Assembly (NCBI GenBank): GCA_942486035.1
Contig: CALNXK010000026.1
Coordinates: 178,501-242,500 of the forward strand
Length of the DNA: 64,000 nt
Reading direction: 5' to 3'
DNA from: Porites lobata
Taxonomy: Eukaryota > Cnidaria > Anthozoa > Scleractinia > Poritidae
Both the position numbers and the translations under genes were made by a program. Under the pieces are notes generated by a model, which did not search any database, had not been told where the DNA came from, and saw only the letters and a list, made by a program, of their open reading frames with translations. How positions within the stretch are numbered: the stretch's first letter is position 1; the number at the start of each line of letters is the position of its first letter. Positions 23,850 through 35,200 of this stretch are shown in pieces.

Positions 23850-24151
23850 TAACAATAGAGTTTAAGCCTGACACCCATCAGACCTTTGCTAGTGTTTTCA
23901 ATGTACTTGTGATTACAAAAGTGTCTTATAAAGGTTCTTATTACTTAAATTAAGGAAAGTAAAGGATTAGGTCCTATATTTTCAGGGATATCGCTAAGGA
24001 AAAGCTAAGCAGGCTTATTATCACTATTACAATACAGTCAATATCCAGCCACTGCTTATTCTTTTGGGATACAAACATAGTGTCCATAGCAGCAGGGAAC
24101 CATAATAGTGGGGTGGGAAAAGAAAGGAAGAAATGATCGTTTATTATGGCG

Positions 24152-24447
24152 ACAGTCAAACCTCCACTAATGCTACCTCTATACAGCGGCCATTTTTTTC
24201 GGTGGACAGTCTATACATTCACTCTTGTTTCAACCTCTCTACAAAGGCCACTCTTTTGGCGGACGGTCCATACATTCACTCTTGTTTCAACCTCTCTACA
24301 ATGGCTACCTCTCTTCAACGGCCATTTGACTTTTTTGGCGGACAGTCCATACATTCACTCTTGTTGCAACCTCCCTATAACGGCCACCTCGCTACATAGC
24401 AACTTTCCTCTGCCCCCAAAGTGGCTGTTGTAGAGAGGTTCAACTGT
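24152..24447. repeat. ACAGTCAAACCTC-type MITE with internal tandem units
   Basis: ACAGTCAAACCTC at the left and GAGAGGTTCAACTGT at the right are inverted. Between them are three to four units of about 60-70 bp, each containing GGCGGACAGTCCATACATTC and ACTCTTGTTTCAACCTCTC. Relatives are at 26573-26734 and 53647-53811. Confidence 0.8.
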
Positions 24448-24660
24448 ATTAAATATTTAAAGATGCCCTTCATTGTCCATCAAGAAGAGATAAGTTGAAA
24501 TGACGAAATGGTTATGTCTGGGCCAAAAAGGGTGTCAGTAAGTTTATAGTAGTGAGAGGGTTTGTACTTCCAGTCGGGCATATGTAATTTGTAATGTGAA
24601 TTCAGCTAATGTGAATGTTAATGTAGTTATCTTCTTATTCACCCTCCTCAGGGCTTTTTA

Positions 24661-24965
24661 GGGTTAGCTCAGTTGGGAGGGCACTGGTCTGCCGAGTGGG
24701 AGAGCGTGGGTTCAAACCCCAGATGGACCAACTACAAGGGACTTTAAAAAACTAGTGAGATCATGTTGGCATTGATTTGAGACCTTGTCTCGGTTAAAAT
24801 GATTGTGTTATTGGGCAGTGCTGTTAAGCCCTTGGCCTTCTCTCCTTCCTCCTTTCATTAGTCAAAATTGAATGGGACATAAGAGATCCCACACTACTGT
24901 TCGAAAAGAGTAGGGAAAGTTTCCCTGGTGGTATGGTCTACCTTTCAGGCATCATTCTTTTCATG
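24661..24965 (+). repeat. tRNA-derived SINE (plus orientation)
   Basis: A-box TAGCTCAGTTGG at 24665-24676 and B-box GGTTCAAACCC at 24709-24719 form a tRNA-like head. The body ends with TTCGAAAAGAGTAGGGAAAG and TGGTCTACCTTTC. It shares head and tail with the minus copy at 18300-18592. Confidence 0.85.
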
Positions 24966-25752
24966 AGCTATGGGTGGGTTACAGTAAGCTTATAAATGGA
25001 CTTATAGCGACTGGTAGTGGTCCCTTGTATGCTGAAGTCCAAGCTTACTGTTAATGTGTTAATATGTGAAGAGAGTGCATCTTGTCCTCTAATCCACAAC
25101 ATTACATTACATTGCATTACAATAAATGTATTAACAACACTGGTTGGGTGGACTTGGCAGACTGCTTGTAGTTCAGTTTACATTATTTTAATAAGTCTAT
25201 AATTTCTGTGACTTCAAAATGGAATTGATTTTTTCCAGCTTGTTTTGCGAAGACATTCTCTTTTCCGAAGTTCTACTAGATTATGTCATGAGCAAGTTTA
25301 TAGCATAAACCATACCTATTTAATACTAAAAACGAAAGTTTCCTACATAATGAAAGCAAACTGAATGTTCTTCTGTCCCAGTTAAACAACCTGTGGGTCT
25401 TTGTGAGCATGGCTCAGATCTCTAGTTGGTGCCATAAGATCAAGAAAAGGAGATACCAAAAGTGACATAACAGCTGACACTTGAATTTAAATATCAGTGA
25501 AATCTTTGAATACGTTCTACTCAGTCCAACTAACTTACAATATTAATTTGACTAAGTACCCACCTTAATTAACTGGCCACCTTTAATGGCAGCTAGCCTT
25601 GAACCCCCACCCCCATTAACATATAAAATTAACAAATAAAAAAGACCTTCTGATATTATGAGATTGAAACTGACTTCAGGTAGGGATTCCCGTAAAGACT
25701 GACTTTTCTTAGTAATTTTAACAAACTTTCAATGAGCAGTTAAAATTTTGTT

Positions 25753-25878
25753 TAGCCTGCGAAAACAGCCATTTCTCATCATCAGTATGGAATTTCTGTT
25801 GCTTACTCGCAGATGTTCCTCCTTGCAAAACGTCCCCAGCAGCAAGGAGCGCGGAGAAACAGCTGTTTTCGCAGGCTA
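25753..25878. repeat. Internally deleted copy of the 21507-22024 element
   Basis: TAGCCTGCGAAAACAGCC at the left and GGCTGTTTTCGCAGGCTA-type sequence at the right bracket a shortened left arm fused to a nearly full right arm (CATCAGTATGGAATTTCTGT). The roughly 310-bp core of the longer element is absent. Confidence 0.8.
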
Positions 25879-26295
25879 GATTTTGCTTTGGAACATGTTT
25901 TCATTACTATTATTATTATTAAAAACATCATAAGTGCCCAGCCTCAAATAAGCGCCCACTTTCAAGGACAAAAGTTTAAGAAACGCCCAGTGCCCTGTTG
26001 TTTGAACGCCCATTAGCACTAACCCTGGGATTAACTTTTAATCTGGGTTTCTCTTTCTTTTGTTCAAAGGCATTTTCTCGCAGAATTTTCTCTATTCCTT
26101 TTAGAGCATCCAATCATAAGGAATTAAGCTGAATTTGCTCTTTAAGCTTATATTTCTGAATTCAACATGTCATGTGCACTAAGTAATACTGGTTTTCCTC
26201 CACCCACCTTACCCTTGTCAAAAATCGTAGTATCCCGTGATCTCTTGCGTTCGTGCCTCGTTCCCGCTCACTGGCGGTAAAAGGAAATTAATAAG
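25879..26295. other. Presumed promoter and 5' UTR region of the USP37-like gene
   Basis: Gene-free DNA just upstream of the USP37-like start. Bases 26225-26280 are somewhat richer in CpG (CGTGATCTCTTGCGTTCGTG), compatible with a CpG-type promoter. No TATA box was found. An ATTATT tract at 25903-25920 is trivial. Confidence 0.35.
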
Positions 26296-29200
26296 ATGGC
26301 GGCTTCTGTGCTCGATGGTGAAAAACTTTGTGAGGTGTCAGGTAATGTTAGATGGTCCAGTATGGCACAAGCTCCAATGAGCATTCAAAGTGGATCGTTA
26401 GCTGTTTATAAGCTCAGTGATAGCTTTTACATTCATGCAAGAACGACAGCAAAAAGAGGAAAGGTAAGACGATGCATCTCGGCTATTTCTCATCGTATCT
26501 CTGTGTAGCCTTAACTTAAGCGTACCAACTCATTTACGAGGATTCTTATGTCGTTGACGCGAACCATTGGCGTACAGTAAAACCTTCTTAGTAAGAACAC
26601 CAAAGGGATGGAGCCAAATTTTCGCTTTAATAAGATTTCCGTATGATAGAACTAATATTACTTTTTGAAGTTTGGCATCTCTACTGGGACTAATCAAAAG
26701 AGCTTTCCCCTAATTAAGAGGAGATTCGACTGTACTTGATTTAGCATTTTGTTAGAACATTATGTTCTTGAAGGCGTAATTTCATTCTTAACTTTATGTT
26801 TGAAAACATCGGACAATCTGGACAATGTATCTCTATGAATGCAAGGCATACGCATTGCATTCTAATCAAATTTGCCAACACATGTACAGAATACCGTAAC
26901 TTAACCTTTCCTCATTTAGTTTATGCTCTTACAAGGATATAAGTAAATTACATTTTAGGCTTGTAATAGATTGAGATAACGTATCATTATACATTTTGGG
27001 TCATGTAGCAGCTGCTCGTAAGAGAAGTCACCAATAGTGCCTAACCCTGACCCCAAACAATTCTAAAATAATTGAGAGAATGACCTGTCATTGTTTACTG
27101 TGACCAATTAGAAAAGACCTCACAAGCAGCTCCTGCATTACTCTACATTTCTGTGAAACTACCTACCTACCCCTTCCCAAATGTATAATGTGGGAAACTA
27201 CCCACCTACCCCTCCCCTTAGCCAACATTAACACTTACTTTTCACTTAGGGCAAAAATGTTGCCTTAGGGGAGGGGTATGTGGGCATTTTCTCAGAAACG
27301 TATGATGATCCGAGGTAACAAGGAACAGGCAAATGTAGACAGGAGGTCTGTATTTGATCTGTATAATACATTTATTCTTTAGGTAATACAAAAGCCAAAT
27401 CCAATGATATTCAAAACATTCTTACATGTACCTCAATCAATGTTCCTGTTTCTTGACAAATTCAAGATATAAAGGGGTATTTTGTCTAGTGGATATTCTT
27501 CAAAATTAGGATCAGTTGTCATCTATCAAGTTGTATTCTTACTGCTGGTACAGCTGAGGGAATGTAACCTTGTTCCCAGGGTTTCTGGTTGCTGTCCCCT
27601 TTTTGGTGATCTTTATTCTGTACTATCGATGCCATCCAAATTTGGTCAACATCAGCTAGTTAAGAAGGAATGTCAGTCATTTCGCTAACAGTTCGTTTTG
27701 CCAACACTGAGGTTGATTATCCCACATGATCTTAAGATCTGAGATGGGTTTTGTGATTTATTTTGCTATTTGCTCAGCCAATTAACTTGCGTGAACAGAT
27801 CCATGATCAAGTTAGTATTACACAAATTGTTGCGTGAATTGCTTTTAAGGTTTAAATTAAACATTTAGGTTTTTGAATAAAATATTTCAAGAAACAACAT
27901 CTCCGTTTACTGATTATTTACAACCTGTTTACACTCCAAGTCTACTACTAAGAAGGTCACCGAGGTGGCATTTTTTGAAGTGACAACTTTAAGAAGTCAT
28001 GTGGTTGTCCAAAGGATAATATTTAAAATTAGTTTAAACATGCCAGAGTCATCGGTAATCTTTACTTCTATTTAATTTTTATACAAAACTACTACTTGTA
28101 TAAACTTAGTGTTGCTGAAACAACTTTAACATGTCCTCATGAGATATATTGATCACTCCACCCTTCCCCTCGAGGAGGAAAAAAGAGGATCTGTCTGAAT
28201 CACTTCCTAAGCCTCAGAAGTGGCTACAGCCTGAATTTCTGGACTAGTCGATCTTGTTTTCTTTTGTCAAACTGATTTTTTAAGTGCAAGCATCCGTCTA
28301 TTGATAAAACCATGTCATAACTGATCCCGCTTTACCAATGCAATTAGCAGGGGATGCTCAACAAAGATCTTACTCAATTCATGCAATCTCTCTGAAATAC
28401 ACCAAAATTGAAGAAGCGAAAGAAAGACTCTGCTAGCAGGCTGTGATCAATCCAGCACAGCAAATGAAACTATTTGAATGCTACAGTCAGGGGCACCCAA
28501 CGAAGATATAGTTCAAAACCACTTAACATAGCATTGTTGAACGTATTTTAGTATTTAAACGGTAGATATAGGCATATTTTTATCCCCTAAAAATTTTTCA
28601 TCTGTTCGGATTTCCCAGCTGAAAGTCTAGTGATCCGAAAATTATAAGGATCAAAACTTACCTTTTCGAAAATTTCAGCCAGGAAAAGACTCCCAAAAAT
28701 TCTAGGTGGCCTTTTTTAGGGTAAATATCCGTTTAAAATGGGTAATTATACCATTTTGTAGATGTTCGAAAATCCTAGGAGAGGCAGGCAAGCAAGAAAT
28801 TTTACAACAAATGTTCCGAAAATTCTAGTTCTCAATTCGTCTTCCGAACAGATATTTTCCCGAAAACTGCCGTTGGGTGCCCCTGTACAGTATTTAATAA
28901 TATTTTTACAGTCCCTTTGGCACTTCATTTCATTAGTGTTACTAGGGAATGACTGCTTATATAAACAATCAAACAAGTGGTTTGTTTTTTTTTTGTCTTT
29001 CATGTCAGTTCCTTTTGAAAGCCAACAAATTTGGTGTGGTCACCCGTGATTCCAAATTAACTTTGTCATTAGATACAGACAGCAAAGCTTCAGTGTCTAT
29101 AAACATGAAAGATGCCAATCCAAGTCAGCTGAGGGTGTTTCTAGATTCTCTGAATGGCATTATGGCCTATCACTCTTCATTGAAAGGTAAGATACATTAA

Positions 29201-32200
29201 ATTCAGTCCCCGTGTAAAGATAATGTAAATAATTGTGTGCATTTTGAACTGCCATAGTGATGATATTGGCCACCTGTAATGCGCCAATCACCATTTTATC
29301 TGGTAACTTTATAGCCAATAACATAACGGCTTAACTGAAAGATAACCAATAAAATTTTGAATGACTGGAGTTTAATACCATTAACTGATATTGTGCAACT
29401 CACTTTGACTCTGAAGATGACCACCGCACAGGTTGTTGAAATTTCAGCCACTTTCAATTATAACAGTCCCATTCAGGACTACGCTCACCCGGACAATCAT
29501 ATTCCACCTGTTTATGAATGAATCCTGGGCAAAACCTTTCAATATAATGACAACACTTGGCAGTCACTGACAGTGACTGTGGATTGACTGTTCAAACTTG
29601 AAATATAAAAAAACAAAAAACAAAAAAAACAAGCATTTAAATATTAAATTTGTTTACCTCTGTGATGATATCCACAGGCAAGTTATCTTCGTCCTCATCT
29701 AAAGAAAATAAAGTACATGATATTGAGGTGAGTGATACATGTAGATTTCTTAACTAACGGATTATTGTGCTTGTCTTCGTGCATGTGCATGCAAGCCCAG
29801 AGCACAGTGTACATAGCATACATGCCATACTTTGTAATCTTTTTTTTAGGCAGCACTCTAGTATTTCCAAAACCAAATGAAAATTTAGAATAATTATGTA
29901 TGGCAGTGCACTGTTCATCTGAAATCTGCTGCTGGATATCCCCCTTTTTCATGTTTTTTCACAGACTGGTAACTGTTGGCAACAGTTACCAGCGCCGTAC
30001 AAACGACCAGAGTATAATACCATCAACTGACGTGATACAACTCACTTTGACTCTGAAGATGACTACCGCACAGGTTGTTGAAACGTCAGTCACTGTCAAC
30101 AACAACAGTCCTATTCAGGACTACGTTCACCCGGACGATCAAACTCAACCTACTTTTGAAATGACTCCTGGGTTCAAAACTTTCACAATAAAATAAATAT
30201 TAACGTGCAGTTTGGTGGTCGATTGGTTCAGACACCCCCCATTAAAAAATACTGGATCCGCCCCATGAAGCTATAATCATACATGTATGTGAACTATACA
30301 TGTATGATATTCTTAATTTTTTAGACATCTTTTTGCTTTTAGAACCAGCCATGTAATACCTTGAACTCCAGTGGCTCAGCTCCAGGAGTTTTAACTCACA
30401 AATTACCTCCAAGAAGCAAGCCTGTGTCCTCTTCACCATGCAGTCCACAGAAGTAAGTTTGTTACAACATTAATTTTGGTTCTCACCTTTTTAGAGGGAA
30501 AATCCATTTTTTTTATTCCAAAAAGCAAGAATTTTGCTGAATATGTCCCGTGTAGGACTATGAAAAAGCTAGTGAAGTCCCCATGGTTTTTGCAATAGGT
30601 ATCCCTGTTCTCTTGTAATCCTCCTGACTCCACCTTTTGGGATATGAGATTTGCAATTAGTCTCTCCTATAATCTACCATGAAATCCACTTATGTAACCC
30701 AGTTGGATTGTTTTTAAACAAATATACACTCAAATAATCAACACCACTGTAGAGCAAAGTGGTGCACATGATACAGGTTAAAATTAAATTCAGGTTAAAA
30801 GTTTTTAACCTAGGGTGATTCTAAATAAATTATTTCCTTTGTCTCCTAGCCCTAATTATTCATGAATAACCTGAATTTAATTTTGCCCTGTAACACCCTT
30901 GCAGCAAATCATAATGTACAATACAATACAGTAATTACCTCTCCCAAGGGGGCTATTCTGAGATAATTTACAAAGAAATAATTAACTAGGAGTAATCGGA
31001 GCTTAGGAGAGTGAGTTTGATATGTTTGCTAGGCGTACAGGTAGCAGTTGAGGGGAAAGGGTGGATGGTTCTTGCGATAGACAACTATGATTATGGCATA
31101 TTTTGAACGTAAGGGTTGCGTACAGCGAAACCTCGATTTAAACTGTGCATGATAATGAAAAGGTTTTGAAGGCTAGTGATCAGCGTGATGAGGGAGGGAA
31201 AGAAACACAGTGAGTATTGGGTGAGAAACCTTGCTGGAATTGAACTTGCAGCCTTTTAAAAATGGGCTTATTGAGAGAGTGCACATAGTTGACAGGTGCA
31301 CTTGATTGGCACATGCCAAGTACAAATTTGCAAGAGAAAGCAGACCCCATTGTGATAGGAGACTCAACTGGCCTTAGAATTCTAGCAATAAGAATGGGTT
31401 TACGCTGGCTGAGGAGTGAATGAAGCAGAACATGTTTTTCTCACACTCAGCTGTGAGTATTGGTTTGAGTGTATGGAGGGGCTTTGGGTCTCATTTGGTG
31501 TGTCAGAGTTCTTTCTTTTTTTTTGCCGTCCACCATTGCCTATCCTGTCCCGCCCACCCACCCTTGATGTGTTTTTTGAGTAGCTCTGGTTGTTATTGTA
31601 TATAGTCTCAGTTTCTTGTCTGCCATTTTTAGCTCGTTTGTGCTGTAATACTAGCGATTTATGGTGTTGATATTTGTGGTGTGAGAACCATAATATTTTA
31701 TTCTGAAATTAATGCCTGTTACATCTTGGGTAATGTAAGGTTCCTCCATGACATTAATTTTTTTCTGTTTTGTTTTTTAGCAGGATGACACCAAACAGAC
31801 CATCCAACTACTTTGCAAAACAAATGAATCCACCTTCTTCCTCCTACAATTCTCAGAATAAAAAAACACCATTCTTTGATCAAACAAGAGCAAGAGGTTA
31901 GTGATGAAAATTGAACAGTAACTTGATACATGTACATAGAGATATAGAGTCAGAAATTAACTTTTTTCTATGGGCACCATCTGGCGACTGGAAAAAAAAT
32001 TTTTAGTCACCAGATAGCAAAAATTAGTTGGCAAAAATCTTTTCCTTGCCAATAACACATGAAAAAAAACAAATGTTTTGGACATTTTCAGCTCATTTCC
32101 TTAACTGTTATCCTCCAATTATTATTTTACAAAGAAGGTACCTTGTTGACAGGGTGACATTTGAAATTGTGGTCGTCAGCTCTCAATTTTAAGGTGCATT

Positions 32201-35200
32201 GGTGTCCAGCTAGTCACAATTTCGGACCCTGAGTATATTATAGAAAGATGGGTTATTAAAAGGCTGTACATACATTGGTTTTATGACTTCCAGTAATTCA
32301 AAGCCATTGACTCTACAATGTACATAACTAATAATTCAGCCACTGGCTTCTTTTGCATTGACTTCACATCAAAGCTTACAAATATTTTCTTAGACCACTG
32401 CTTGCTTATCCTTATGTCTTTTTCCTTACTCAGGGTTCTCATTAAGTGGCGACAGCCAGCTAAAAAACCAACCACTCGGAGGTTTGAGCCATCTACTTTT
32501 TGGGGAAATAGGCTAAAATGAGAGAGTGATAGCTTGAAATTGCCTACAGCACTCAGTTACCAAACTGCCTACTTTTTGTATCCTAGCTGTCTACTTTAAA
32601 AATTAATGAGAACCCTGCTTACGGTATGTGAATAAAGAAAATTAAAGCATTGGATGCTCATGAACACTTCTCCTTAAATAGTTTGGCAACATCCACACCC
32701 TTGTTCAAATTAAAATATAAAAAAAAAACAAGCATTTAAATATTAAATTTGTTTACCTCTGTGATGATATCCGCAGGCAAGTTATCTTCATCCTCATCTA
32801 AGGAAAATAACATACAAGATATTGAGGTGGGTGATGCATGTAGAATTCTTAATTAACCAACTATTGTGCTCTCGTCTTTGTACATGTGCCTGCAAGCCTG
32901 AAGCACAGTGCACACAGCATACATGCCGTACTTTGTATCCTTTATTTTAGGCACCACTCTAGTATTTCCAAAACCAAATTAAAATTTAGAATAATTATGT
33001 ACAGCAGTGCACTGTTCATCTGAAATCTGCTGCTGAATATCCCCCTTCTTCATGTTTTTTTTCACAGACTCAATTTATTTATCTTGTTTATCATGATTTG
33101 ATTTTTCATCTGAAAGCATTTCTCTACCATTTGATATTTAAACCACACACAACTGACAATCCCTTGACCTTTAAAATGTTTGTTCTTGTACATTGTAGAG
33201 GCTTGGTACAATGTAATGAATTTTACAATAGAATGTGATTAGTCTTCTTATCTAGCTTTCTTTTGAACAGGGTGTTTCTAAATAATAATTGTTATTGTTT
33301 TGTAAATCAGGCTTTGCATTGTCTGTGATGCAGCAAAGCATTGTCAAACAAAGTGCATAAACATTTGGCTTAGTTGGCCTTTCATACCTGTGGCTTGAAG
33401 CAGGAGCGGATCCAAGTGGGGTGGATTGGGTGGCTAGCCACCCCCCTTTTGGACAGCCCACCAAAAAAAATTTATACATTAAAAACAAACAGAAATATGT
33501 GGGTCCCAAAAAATATAGAAATGCATGCAATCGCCTTGCATACAAAACGCAGAACCATTGATAGAAGTGTGGTTTGTGAGAAATTTGTGATGCTGAATGA
33601 TGGCATCTTCACTTTTCGCCCACTACATGTAAGTTATTTTTTCTATTTTGTGGCTTTTCAAGAGTTTGCAGCGATACTGTCTCCAATTCATCCTTTCTGA
33701 ATCACCATGTTTTGGGACAAACGTTGGACAACATAAAATAAATTAATGCGTAGTTTGGTGGCCAATTGGTATCAGACACCCCCCATTAAAAAATCCTGGA
33801 TCCGCCCATGAAGCTATAATCATACATGTATGTGAACTATACATGTACGATATTGTTAATTTTTTAGACATCTTTTTGCTTTTAGAACCAGCCATGTAAT
33901 ACCTTGAACTCCAGTAGCTCAGCTCCCGCAGTTTTAACTCACGAATTACCTCCAAGAAGCAAGATTGTGTCCTCCTCACCGCCCAGTCCACGGAAGTAAG
34001 TTTATTACAACATTAATTTTTGTTGTCACCTTTTTAGGGGGAAAATCCGGTTTTTTTAATCCAAAAAGTAAGAATTTTGCTGAATATGTCCCGTGTAGGA
34101 CTATGAAAGAGCTAGTGAAGTCTCCATGGTTTTTGTAATAGGTATCCCTGTTCTCTTGTAATCTTCCTGACTCCACCTTTTGAGATATGAGATTTGTAAT
34201 TAGTCTCCTATACCCTGTCATGAAATCCACTTTATGTAACTCCGTTGGATTGTTTTTAAACAAATATATACTCAAATATTCAACACCACTATAGAGCAAA
34301 GTAGTGCACATGTTACAGGTCAAAATTAATTTCAGGTTAAAACTTTTTAACCTAGGTTGATTCTCAATAAATTAATTATTTCCTTTGTCTCCCAGCCCTA
34401 ATTCATGAATAACCTGAATTTAATTTTGCCCTGTAACACCCTTGCAGCAAATCATAATGTCACTGGTTTGTTGCCTTGCTGCAAGGAAGAGAAAAAAAAA
34501 TTTTTCTTGTCGAAGATGGTAAACAGGAGGTTAAAACTGCTAAATGAAGATTACAGTGGTTTGAGATTTGAAGTAAGTTTTCCCTCTCTATAAGATGAGC
34601 AGAATCTGTTTCATGGTATAATACAACACAGTAACTATAATTATTACCTCACCTGAGGGGGCTATTCTGAGATAATTTACAAAGGAATATTAGTTAAATT
34701 TTACATCATCACCCTGCTGAGGGAGGGAAAGAAATACAGTGAGTATTGGGTGGGAAACCTTGCTGGAACTGAACTTGCAGCCTTTTAAAAGTGGGCTTAT
34801 TGAGAGAGTGCACATAGTTAACAGGTGCACTTGATTGGCATGCGCCAAGTACAAATTTGCAAGAGAAAGCAGATCCCATTGTGACAGGAGACTCAACTAG
34901 CCTTGGATTTCTAGCAATAAGCATGGGTTTACACTGACTGAGGAGCAAATGAAGCAGAAAATGTTTTTCTTACACTCAGCTGGGAGTATGGGTTTGAGTG
35001 TATGGAAGGGCTTTGGGTCACATGGTGTTTCAGAGTTCTTTTGTTTTTTTTTTGCCATCCACCATTGCCTATCCTGTGCAGCCCACCCACCCTTCATGTG
35101 TTTTTTGGGCAGCTGTGGTTGTTATTGTATCTAGTCTCAGTTTCTTGACAGTCATTTTTATAGCTCCTTTGTGCTGTAATACCAGTGATTTATGGTGCTG

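Noticed and set aside
24661..24733. A functional tRNA gene
   Set aside because: It has good A- and B-boxes but no proper acceptor stem pairing, and the shared non-tRNA body and tail with 18300-18592 show a SINE.
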